Below are positions 20,732 through 26,727 of a stretch of 26,727 nt of DNA, piece by piece. Source of the DNA: an uncultured Collinsella sp. (lineage in GTDB: Bacteria > Actinomycetota > Coriobacteriia > Coriobacteriales > Coriobacteriaceae); contig CAADSS010000097.1 in NCBI GenBank assembly GCA_900751695.1, positions 1 to 26,727 on the forward strand, in the 5' to 3' direction. Position numbers and translations under genes: made by a program. The notes beneath the pieces are model-generated. The model was not told where the DNA came from. It did not search any database and saw only the letters and a program-made list of their open reading frames with translations. Every line of letters begins with the position of its first letter. The first letter of the stretch is position 1.

Positions 20732-21429
20732 CGGCCAGCCTCCTCGACGATGTTGACGAAGTTCTTAAGGATGCGCTGACCCAGCGCGGAGGATTTCTCG
20801 GGATGGAACTGGCAGCCCCACACGTTGCCATGGCGCACGATGCACGGGAAGCTCCGCGTATAGTGCGTGCGCGCCAACACATCGGCGGCATCGGCGTCGT
20901 CGGCCACCGCGTAGCTGTGGGTAAAGTACATGTTGGCACCCTCGGCAAAACCAGCAAGCAGCGGATCGGCCGCGCCGGCGGGCGTCATGTGCACCTGGTC
21001 CCAGCCCACGTGCGGCACCTTCAGGCGGCTCGACTCCAAGCGTGTGCACGAGCCGCGCATAATACCCAGGCCATCGACCCAGAGGGCACCGGCCCGCTCG
21101 GAGGCGTTGCCGTCGGCGACCGCGCCCTCGTCCGCAGGCACGCCCTCGTTGCCGCGCTCAAAAAATAGCTGAAGGCCCAGGCAGATGCCGAGCAGCGGAG
21201 TTCCGGCGGCGACGGCGTCGAGCACCGCGTCCGCCTCGCCGCCCTCGCGCATAAAGGCGATCGCGTCGTAAAACGCGCCCACGCCCGGGATGACCAGGCC
21301 GTCGGCGTTGCGGATCTGCTCCGGATCGTCCGACGTGCAGGCGGCGGCACCGGCGCGTGCAAGCCCGCGCGCAACGCTCGACAAGTTGCCCTTGTGGTAG
21401 TCGACCACCACGATCTTCGGTTCGCCCAC
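20728..21429 (-). CDS. hisH: Imidazole glycerol phosphate synthase glutaminase subunit HisH
   Basis: A 233-residue class I glutamine amidotransferase that delivers ammonia to HisF. The catalytic triad is Cys83 (GICLGLQ), His209 and Glu211 (CQFHPEKS), with the oxyanion region PGVGAF at about 48-53. A loop of about 20 residues (about 94-115, rich in Ala, Asp and Gly) is longer than in many homologues. The start is GTG at 21429 with GGGAGGGG upstream. It lies 81 bp after hisB, a gap holding a REP-like hairpin, and overlaps hisA by 4 bp. Confidence 0.95.
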   Translation of the reverse strand: MGEPKIVVVDYHKGNLSSVARGLARAGAAACTSDDPEQIRNADGLVIPGVGAFYDAIAFMREGGEADAVLDAVAAGTPLLGICLGLQLFFERGNEGVPADEGAVADGNASERAGALWVDGLGIMRGSCTRLESSRLKVPHVGWDQVHMTPAGAADPLLAGFAEGANMYFTHSYAVADDADAADVLARTHYTRSFPCIVRHGNVWGCQFHPEKSSALGQRILKNFVNIVEEAGR

Positions 21430-21455
21430 GCGACCCCTCCCTTATCTCATCGTCC

Positions 21456-21496
21456 AAAACCACCACAAAGGGGACAGGCACCTTCGTAGTGGTTTT
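21456..21496 (-). repeat. REP-like hairpin in the hisB–hisH gap
   Basis: The arms AAAACCAC (21456-21463) and GTGGTTTT (21489-21496) enclose a loop with GGGGACAGGCACC. The GGGGAC core is shared with the other REP-like elements, and the stem is again different. Inside an operon, it may affect transcript stability or expression of downstream genes. On the plus strand one more T follows the right arm (21497). Confidence 0.65.
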
Positions 21497-21510
21497 TGCC
21501 TTTGTTGCGG

Positions 21511-22098
21511 TTACAGCGAGCCCTTGGTGCTGGGAATGCCCTGCACGCGGGAATCGAGTTCGCAGGCGTGACGCATCGTGCGGCCCACGGCCTTAAAGGC
21601 GGCCTCGATAATGTGATGCGAGTTGCCGCCCGCCAGCTCGCGCACGTGCAGCGTGAGCTTGGCGTCGCGCGCAAAGGCGTAGAAGAACTCAACGGCCAGC
21701 TCGGTATCGAAGCTGCCCACGCGCTCGGTCGGCACGGGCAGCTCGCAGTAGGCCTGCCCGCGGCCCGAAATATCAACAGCAGCCATCACGAGCGTCTCGT
21801 CCATGGCGATCGCCGCGTCGGCAAAGCGCGTAATGCCCGCTTTGTCGCCCAGCGCCTGGCAAAACGCCTCGCCCAGCACAATACCCGTGTCCTCGACGGT
21901 GTGGTGCGCATCGACCTCCACGTCGCCCACCGCGTGCACCGTCAGATCGAACAGACCATGGCGGCCAAAAGCGTTGAGCATGTGGTCGAAAAACGGCACG
22001 CCGGTTGAGATATCGCACACGCCGCTTCCGTCCAGGTCGAGCTTTACGACAATGTCGGTCTCGCCCGTCTTGCGGGTCACCTCGGCATAGCGGTCCAT
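21511..22098 (-). CDS. hisB: Imidazoleglycerol-phosphate dehydratase HisB
   Basis: A 195-residue monofunctional dehydratase that makes imidazole acetol phosphate. Metal-binding histidines are in FFDHMLNAFGRHG, DAHHTVEDTGIVLG and GNSHHIIEAAFKA. The phosphatase domain of the bifunctional enterobacterial HisB is absent, so a separate histidinol phosphatase is needed. The ATG at 22098 directly abuts the hisC stop codon, and the ribosome site GGAGGAG lies in the last hisC codons, implying translational coupling. Confidence 0.97.
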   Translation of the reverse strand: MDRYAEVTRKTGETDIVVKLDLDGSGVCDISTGVPFFDHMLNAFGRHGLFDLTVHAVGDVEVDAHHTVEDTGIVLGEAFCQALGDKAGITRFADAAIAMDETLVMAAVDISGRGQAYCELPVPTERVGSFDTELAVEFFYAFARDAKLTLHVRELAGGNSHHIIEAAFKAVGRTMRHACELDSRVQGIPSTKGSL

Positions 22099-23214
22099 CT
22101 ACATCTCCTCCTTCACCAGCGCGGCAAACGCAGCCAGCACCTCGTCGTTTTCCTGCGGGGTACCCACGGTAATGCGTAGGCAGTCCGCGAGCCCCGGCGC
22201 GTAGCTAAAGTCGCGCACCAAAATCGAATACTCGTCGCGCAGACGCTCGCGCACGCGCGTGGCATGCGGCGTGCGCACGAGCACAAAGTTCGCCGCGCTC
22301 GGCCACGCCTCCACGGGCAGACCCTCGGCAGCCGTTGCGCGCAGGGCGCACAGTTCGCGCTCGCGCTCGGATGCAACCTGTGCCACCACGGGCGCGTACG
22401 CATCGCGGGCACGCACGCAGGCAAGCGCCGCCGCCTGGCTCAGCACATTGACCGAATAGATCTGGCGAATCGCCGCGAACACGTCGATGACCTCGGGGGC
22501 TGCAATCACATAGCCCAGACGCGTGCCGGCGGCGCCAAACGCCTTGGACAGCGTGTGCAAAATCACCAGGTTGGGATGCTCGGCGATAAGGCCTTGCACC
22601 GTGGTGGCCGCGCCAAACGAATCGTCCGCAAACTCAACGTAGGCCTCGTCGACCATGACCATGCCGGGGCACGCATCACACAGGGCCGCGACAAAGTCGA
22701 GCGGCGTCACATCGCCCGTGGGATTGTTGGGCGAGGTCACGATCGCCAGATTGCACTCGGGCGCCGCTGCGAGCACGGCCGCTTGGTCGAGCTCAAAGGT
22801 CGCCGGGTCGCGCCACACATCGCGCACCTCGGTCTGACAAAGCGACGCAAAGAACGCATACTCACTAAAGCACGGCGGGCAGTTGAGCAGGGTCCGTCCC
22901 GCGCCGCCAAACGCCAGCAGGTAGTTATAGAGCAGCTCGTCGCCGCCGTTTCCCACGCAAATGTTCTCGCGCGTCACGCCATGCCAAGTGGCAAGCTCGT
23001 CGCGCAGGTCGTTGGACATGGGATCGGGGTAGCGGTTGAGCGGCGTGGCAACCAGGGCCGCGTCGATCGCCTCGCGCACGCCGGCCGGCACGGGATAGGT
23101 GTTCTCGTTGGCCGAAAGGTTGATGCGCGTGGGCGTAAAGTTGGGATCGTAGGGCTCAATGCCGGTCAAGTAGGGCTGGACGAGCTCCTTCATGCGGGGC
23201 GTCAGCTCGGCCAT
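22099..23214 (-). CDS. hisC: Histidinol-phosphate aminotransferase HisC
   Basis: A 371-residue PLP-dependent class I/II aminotransferase that converts imidazole acetol phosphate to histidinol phosphate. The Schiff-base Lys224 is in HTLSKAFGAAGTRLGY. Other landmarks are SANENTYP (33-40), the SPNNPTG segment (161-167) and MVDEAYVEF (187-195). The start at 23214 has GAGGAGG upstream. The open frame continuing to 23283 lies within hisD and is not used. One base separates it from the hisD stop, and hisB follows with no gap. Confidence 0.96.
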   Translation of the reverse strand: MAELTPRMKELVQPYLTGIEPYDPNFTPTRINLSANENTYPVPAGVREAIDAALVATPLNRYPDPMSNDLRDELATWHGVTRENICVGNGGDELLYNYLLAFGGAGRTLLNCPPCFSEYAFFASLCQTEVRDVWRDPATFELDQAAVLAAAPECNLAIVTSPNNPTGDVTPLDFVAALCDACPGMVMVDEAYVEFADDSFGAATTVQGLIAEHPNLVILHTLSKAFGAAGTRLGYVIAAPEVIDVFAAIRQIYSVNVLSQAAALACVRARDAYAPVVAQVASERERELCALRATAAEGLPVEAWPSAANFVLVRTPHATRVRERLRDEYSILVRDFSYAPGLADCLRITVGTPQENDEVLAAFAALVKEEM

Positions 23215-23215
23215 A

Positions 23216-24652
23216 TTAGGCCTCCTCGCCGGTCGCGCCAGCGGCACCGCCCGCAGCCGCCGCCAGGTCCACGCCCTCAGCAACCGTCGCCACGGCGTCG
23301 CCCGGCCAGGCGACCTTGGTCAGGTCGGCCGCAGCCAGTGACTCGGCACTCACGGCATCCTCGCCCTGCTCCAGCACGCGACGACGCAGGGCAGCAGAAA
23401 GCGCGTGCGCCCACAGGCCCTCGGCCTCGGCTAGACGCTGTGTGGCGGGAGCGTCAGAGAGCAGGCCCTCGGGCGTATAGCAAATGACGCTCGAGCGCTT
23501 AACGAACTCTTCGACCGAAAGCGGGTTGGAGAACATGGCCGTGCCGCCGGTTGGCAGCGTGTGGTTGGGACCGGCAACATAATCGCCGAGCGGCTCGGAG
23601 CTCCAAGCGCCCACAAAGATGGCGCCGGCGTTGCGAATGCCGCCGAGCAGGCCCATCGCGTCCTTGCAGTGCAGCTCCAAGTGCTCGGGCGCCACGGTAT
23701 TCACCGCCTCGACGGCGGCAGCCATGTCGGCGGCCACCACGATGGTGCCCTCATTGTCGAGCGAAACACGCGTGATCTCGGCACGCGGCGACTGCGCCAC
23801 CAGGATATCGATGCCTGCCTCGACCTCGCGCGCAAACTGCTCGTCGCAGGTCACCAGATAGCAGGCTGCCAGCGGATCGTGCTCGGCCTGGGCCATCAGG
23901 TCGGCCGCGACCACCATGGGCTTGGCCGTGGCATCGGCCAGCACGCAGACTTCGGAGGGGCCAGCGACCATGTCGATACCCACGTCGCCCGAGACAATCT
24001 GCTTGGCCGCAGCGACAAAGGCGTTGCCCGGGCCGGTGATCTTGTCGACGCGCGGAATAGTCTCGGTGCCGTACGCCAGCGCGGCCACGGCCTGAGCGCC
24101 ACCCACCATATAGATCTCGTCCACGCCGCCGAGCTTTGCCGCGGCGAGCGTATACGGGCTGATCAGACCATCTTTCTGCGGCGGGGTCACCATGACCACG
24201 CGCTTGACGCCGGCAACCTTGGCGGGAATGGCATTCATGAGCACCGTGGAGGGATACTGCGCGCGACCGCCCGGCACGTAGATGCCGGCCGCCGCGAGCG
24301 GGGTCACCTTAACGCCGAGCATCGTGCCGTCCGCACGCGTGGTAAACCAGCTCTGCTCGACCTCGCGCTGGTGGAACTCACGAATCTGGCGTGCAGCCTT
24401 TTCGAGCGCCGCGGCAAAAGCGGGATCGAGGCCTTCGAGCGCGGCATCGATCTGCTCTTGCGGCAGACGGAAGCTCTGCAGCTCAACACCGTCAAAACGC
24501 TGACAGTAATCGCGCACCGCGGCATCGCCGTTGGCGCGCACGTCGGCCACGATATCGCGGGCGGCGTCGACGATGTTTTGCGGCAGCACACCCTTGCGGT
24601 TGAGCTGGTTGGTAACGAGGCGCTCACCGGGAGCAAGCTTGATGGTCTTCAT
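23216..24652 (-). CDS. hisD: Histidinol dehydrogenase HisD
   Basis: A 478-residue zinc enzyme that oxidises histidinol to histidine in two NAD-dependent steps. Landmarks are GIYVPGGRAQYPSTV, the GPGNAFVAAAKQ segment, zinc ligands Gln and His in DLMAQAEHDP, the catalytic APEHLELH and AGPNHTLPTGG. It is about 45 residues longer than the usual length of roughly 430 because of an Ala-rich C-terminal extension (TVAEGVDLAAAAGGAAGATG), whose last codons contain the hisC ribosome site. AGGGGAT precedes the ATG at 24652. It is separated from hisZG by 105 bp with no convincing terminator. Confidence 0.96.
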   Translation of the reverse strand: MKTIKLAPGERLVTNQLNRKGVLPQNIVDAARDIVADVRANGDAAVRDYCQRFDGVELQSFRLPQEQIDAALEGLDPAFAAALEKAARQIREFHQREVEQSWFTTRADGTMLGVKVTPLAAAGIYVPGGRAQYPSTVLMNAIPAKVAGVKRVVMVTPPQKDGLISPYTLAAAKLGGVDEIYMVGGAQAVAALAYGTETIPRVDKITGPGNAFVAAAKQIVSGDVGIDMVAGPSEVCVLADATAKPMVVAADLMAQAEHDPLAACYLVTCDEQFAREVEAGIDILVAQSPRAEITRVSLDNEGTIVVAADMAAAVEAVNTVAPEHLELHCKDAMGLLGGIRNAGAIFVGAWSSEPLGDYVAGPNHTLPTGGTAMFSNPLSVEEFVKRSSVICYTPEGLLSDAPATQRLAEAEGLWAHALSAALRRRVLEQGEDAVSAESLAAADLTKVAWPGDAVATVAEGVDLAAAAGGAAGATGEEA

Positions 24653-24757
24653 ATCGGTATCCCCTATCGGTCGAGGTTGTGTTCGAAAAACGAGAGGCCG
24701 GGCGGCGGCGCCAATCGGCCCGCAGCCCAGACGTTGGGACGCCCGTGCGTGCTCGCG

Positions 24758-26473
24758 CTATTGTGCCGAGCCCGCAACGGGCTCAAAATGCTTGTCCTTC
24801 ACGGCCGCCGCCAGGCGATCGGCCAAGTTGCGCACGCGCGGGTCCAGGCGCGCGGCACCCGGGTTGACGAAGAATCGCGCCGTGCAGTCCATAATGCGAC
24901 CGGTAATAACCAGGTCGTTATCGCGCAGCGTGGCGCCCGTGGCGGTGATGTCCACGATACGGTCGGTCATACCGACAATGGGGCCCAACTCGATGTTACC
25001 GTGCAGCGAAACGATGTCGGCGTTCACGCCGCGCTCGGCATACCAGGCGCTCGCGATGCGCGGATACTTGGTGGCCACGCGAAGCGACCCACGGCGGGCA
25101 TAGTTGCGCTCGGCCTGGCCGGCGCGCCACGCGGGCTCCGCCTCGATAAACGTGCACAGGCCGTAACCCAGGTCGACCAGCTGCAGCAGGTTGAGGTCTG
25201 CCTCGATAAGCGAGTCCCAACCGCAGATGCCGCAGTCGGCACCGCCACAGCCCACAAAAGCGGGCGCGTCGCTGGGACGCACGATGACAAACTCGATATC
25301 GCCAACCGCACCCTCGCCGGCACGCATGTCGCGGCCGCGCACGATGAGGTGACGGCCGGGGTCACGCAGCTCAGAGACGTCCAGACCTGCGGCCTCGAGC
25401 ACGTCGAGCGTGTCGACCTTGAGCGAGCCCTTGGGCACGGCGATGCGCAGCGGACCCTCGACGCCACGGCCCACGGCATGGTCACCATCGGAAGCAGCGT
25501 CCTCGGCCGAGGTGTGCGCGGCCTCCAGACGCTCGAGCGAAAAGGCGAAGCCCGCCGCCGGCACCTCGATGCCGCCGCCAAATGCACCGGTAAAGATGGA
25601 GTCGTAGCGTCCGCCCGAGCCAACCGGATCGGGCAGGCCGCCGGCATAGGCCTTAAAGACCAGGCCCGTGTAGTAATCAAACGAGTTCATGATGGAGAAG
25701 TCGAAGGACAGCACCTGGGCATCCTCGGGAGCCAGGCCCTCGACCAGGGCACGCAGCTCGCGCGTAAGCGGCGCGACAATGCCCGCCGCCGCCAGCAGCG
25801 CGTCGACGCGGTCGAGCACCTCGGCACCACCGTGCAGGCGCGGCAGCTCGCTAATGGCGACCTTAACGGCCTCGGACTCGGCGCTTTTCGCCACGCGGGC
25901 ATCGAGGCCCACGAAGTCGTTGGCGTGCACGCAGCGCAGGGCCTCGGCGGCCAGCTCGCGATCCTCGCACGCCGCAAGCAGCTCCTTAAACGGACGCACG
26001 CTACCTGCGATAATGCGCGCATCGGGCAGCGCCAACTTGCGCACGGCCTCGGCCACGAGCGAGACAATCTCGACATCGCCCGCGGTATCGCCCGCGCCGA
26101 TAAGCTCAAAGCCCAGCTGCGTAAACTGACGCGAGCCGCCGGCATTGCGCTGACACTCGCGAACCACCGGCGCCTCGTAGCGAAGGCGCAGGGGCAGGTC
26201 GGCCGCGCGCATGCGGGTCGAAACCAGGCGTACGATCGGCAGCGTGTTGTCGGGACGGACCACCAGCAGGCGGCCATCATCGTCAAAGAGCTTAAACGGC
26301 GTGTCCGCAATGCGGCCGCCCTCCTCGAGCGAACCCTTGTCCTCGAGCAGCGGCGTTTCGACCGGCAGGTAATGATGCTCCCTAAAGCAGCCCTTCACCG
26401 TATATGCGATCTCCTCGCGCGCCTGAGCCTCCTCGGGCAATATGTCCCGGAATCCCCACGGTGTGGCCGTCAT
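24758..26473 (-). CDS. HisZ–HisG fusion: ATP phosphoribosyltransferase regulatory and catalytic units
   Basis: A 571-residue protein joining two parts that are normally separate. Residues 1 to about 320 are HisZ, the class II HisRS-like regulatory subunit (GFRDILPEEA, RPDNTLPIVR, FTQLGFELIG, SFDYYTGLVF, GSGGRYD). After a short linker (about 321-341), residues 342-571 are the short-form HisG catalytic domain (LRIAVPKGSL, VIVRPSDAP, RVATKYPRIA, and the PRPP loop VDITATGATLRDNDL at 507-521). HisG condenses ATP with PRPP, the first committed step. Short HisG needs HisZ for activity and histidine feedback, so fusion would fix a 1:1 ratio. No frameshift or stop separates the halves. GAGGAGG lies upstream of the ATG at 26473. 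It is the first gene of the his operon. Confidence 0.93.
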   Translation of the reverse strand: MTATPWGFRDILPEEAQAREEIAYTVKGCFREHHYLPVETPLLEDKGSLEEGGRIADTPFKLFDDDGRLLVVRPDNTLPIVRLVSTRMRAADLPLRLRYEAPVVRECQRNAGGSRQFTQLGFELIGAGDTAGDVEIVSLVAEAVRKLALPDARIIAGSVRPFKELLAACEDRELAAEALRCVHANDFVGLDARVAKSAESEAVKVAISELPRLHGGAEVLDRVDALLAAAGIVAPLTRELRALVEGLAPEDAQVLSFDFSIMNSFDYYTGLVFKAYAGGLPDPVGSGGRYDSIFTGAFGGGIEVPAAGFAFSLERLEAAHTSAEDAASDGDHAVGRGVEGPLRIAVPKGSLKVDTLDVLEAAGLDVSELRDPGRHLIVRGRDMRAGEGAVGDIEFVIVRPSDAPAFVGCGGADCGICGWDSLIEADLNLLQLVDLGYGLCTFIEAEPAWRAGQAERNYARRGSLRVATKYPRIASAWYAERGVNADIVSLHGNIELGPIVGMTDRIVDITATGATLRDNDLVITGRIMDCTARFFVNPGAARLDPRVRNLADRLAAAVKDKHFEPVAGSAQ

Positions 26474-26502
26474 CTGGTGAGCCTCCTCATGCTGTGTTTC
26501 AT
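26470..26502 (-). CDS. Possible 10-codon upstream ORF overlapping hisZG
   Basis: ATG at 26502 opens MKHSMRRLTR and stops in a TGA that overlaps the hisZG ATG (ATGA). Its two Arg codons AGG-AGG form the hisZG ribosome site, so translating it could couple to hisZG. It has no clear ribosome site of its own and only one His codon, so it is not a classical his attenuator peptide. It may be chance. Confidence 0.2.
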   Translation of the reverse strand: MKHSMRRLTR

Positions 26503-26508
26503 ATAGAG

Positions 26509-26540
26509 CAGAAGACCGGCATAGCTCCGCCGGTCTTCTG
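26509..26540 (-). promoter_or_regulatory. Perfect hairpin at the his operon 5' end
   Basis: A 12-bp perfect stem (CAGAAGACCGGC with GCCGGTCTTCTG) has an 8-nt loop. There is no U tract on either side, so it is not a standard intrinsic terminator. It lies just after the predicted transcription start and 36 bp before the hisZG ATG, so it would form a 5'-terminal stem in the his mRNA. It could instead mark the 3' end of the upstream partial gene. Confidence 0.6.
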
Positions 26541-26548
26541 GGTACTTT

Positions 26549-26554
26549 AGCATA
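26549..26554 (-). promoter_or_regulatory. Candidate his operon -10
   Basis: TATGCT on the minus strand would start transcription near 26541, right at the hairpin. The -35 candidate is a weak T-rich stretch around 26572-26577. Confidence 0.35.
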
Positions 26555-26642
26555 CTAGAGTGTTTGCGGGGAAAATCCGTCGCAGCCGCTCACGCCGTAT
26601 TCATTTGGAAACATGGGGCAGATTGCCGCAACCCAACCCCAC

Positions 26643-26727
26643 CTAGGCGCCAATCGCGCGTCGGTACTCCGCCATAACCTGAGCGTCGGCTGCCGCGGGA
26701 TTGGCAAAATAGCGCCAGTCATAGGTC
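26643..26727 (-). CDS. C-terminal end of an unidentified protein (cut by window edge)
   Basis: The last 27 codons of a minus-strand gene read TYDWRYFANPAAADAQVMAE and continue to a TAG stop at 26643. The frame is open to the window edge and the composition fits a real gene end, but the fragment is too short to recognise a family. It is in the same direction as the his operon, 169 bp upstream of hisZG. Confidence 0.55.
   Translation of the reverse strand, partial: TYDWRYFANPAAADAQVMAEYRRAIGA

Noticed and set aside
22264..23487. Plus-strand open frame of 407 codons antisense to hisC
   Set aside because: An antisense shadow of a conserved gene in GC-rich DNA, without supporting signals.
24653..24757. 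Terminator or new promoter between hisZG and hisD
   Set aside because: The gap is GC-rich with a short CGTTTTTCG stretch but no stable stem next to it, and no clear promoter boxes were seen.
23561..26506. Plus-strand open frame of 981 codons antisense to hisD and hisZG
   Set aside because: It lies wholly opposite two clearly real genes and is rich in Arg, His, Gly and Ala as expected from antisense of GC-rich codons. It has no ribosome site or recognisable domain.
26509..26540. Intrinsic terminator or T-box attenuator upstream of hisZG
   Set aside because: The stem is perfect but no U tract follows on either strand, and no T-box consensus or His-codon run is present. It is kept only as a leader hairpin.

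Overview
The window looks like a chromosomal segment of a high-GC gut actinobacterium of class Coriobacteriia, most likely Collinsella or a close relative. This is an inference from several things: the G/C-rich third codon positions, the mazG–eno–divIC–ppx neighbourhood typical of Actinomycetota, the protein sequences, and many short palindromic repeats between genes. No 16S or other decisive marker is present.

Layout from left to right. Positions 1-589 are gene-free, relatively AT-rich and carry repeats and a strong terminator. A DUF2207 membrane protein (590-2533, minus) follows, then a 515-bp gap with a REP-like element and two hairpins, then gluQRS (3049-4050, plus), which looks leaderless. 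Next are a minus-strand metallophosphoesterase and a 79-residue membrane protein. A plus-strand operon encodes a UBA-like/DUF4342 membrane protein, an OmpR-type response regulator and its histidine kinase (5470-8089), closed by a bidirectional terminator. It converges on a minus-strand pair made of an orphan galactitol-type PTS EIIB and a VOC (glyoxalase-fold) protein. A membrane-anchored helical-repeat protein and tRNA-Leu(UAA) follow on the plus strand. The tRNA 3' end and its terminator are partly duplicated 196 bp downstream. Then comes an AAA+/DUF4143 ATPase preceded by 33-bp tandem repeats and bracketed by two copies of one long palindrome family.

Positions 11662-17090 are a minus-strand housekeeping block: a LarC C-terminal-domain protein, a YfcE-type phosphodiesterase, mazG, eno, a DivIC/FtsB-like division protein and a Ppx/GppA phosphatase.

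Positions 17425-26473 hold what appears to be every histidine-specific biosynthetic function. A minus-strand operon runs hisZG (one fused polypeptide)–hisD–hisC–hisB–hisH–hisA–hisF–hisI–hisE. A convergent plus-strand PHP-family phosphatase is the likely histidinol-phosphate phosphatase, which the dehydratase-only HisB lacks. A cut-off minus-strand gene lies at the right edge.

The most unusual points are the HisZ–HisG fusion, the family of hairpins with a shared GGGGAC-type loop and covarying stems, the repeat-bracketed ATPase islet beside the duplicated tRNA-Leu end, the orphan EIIB–VOC pair and the free-standing LarC C-terminal domain. I did not find CRISPR arrays, insertion sequences with transposase genes, prophage genes or a clearly new multi-gene defence system.
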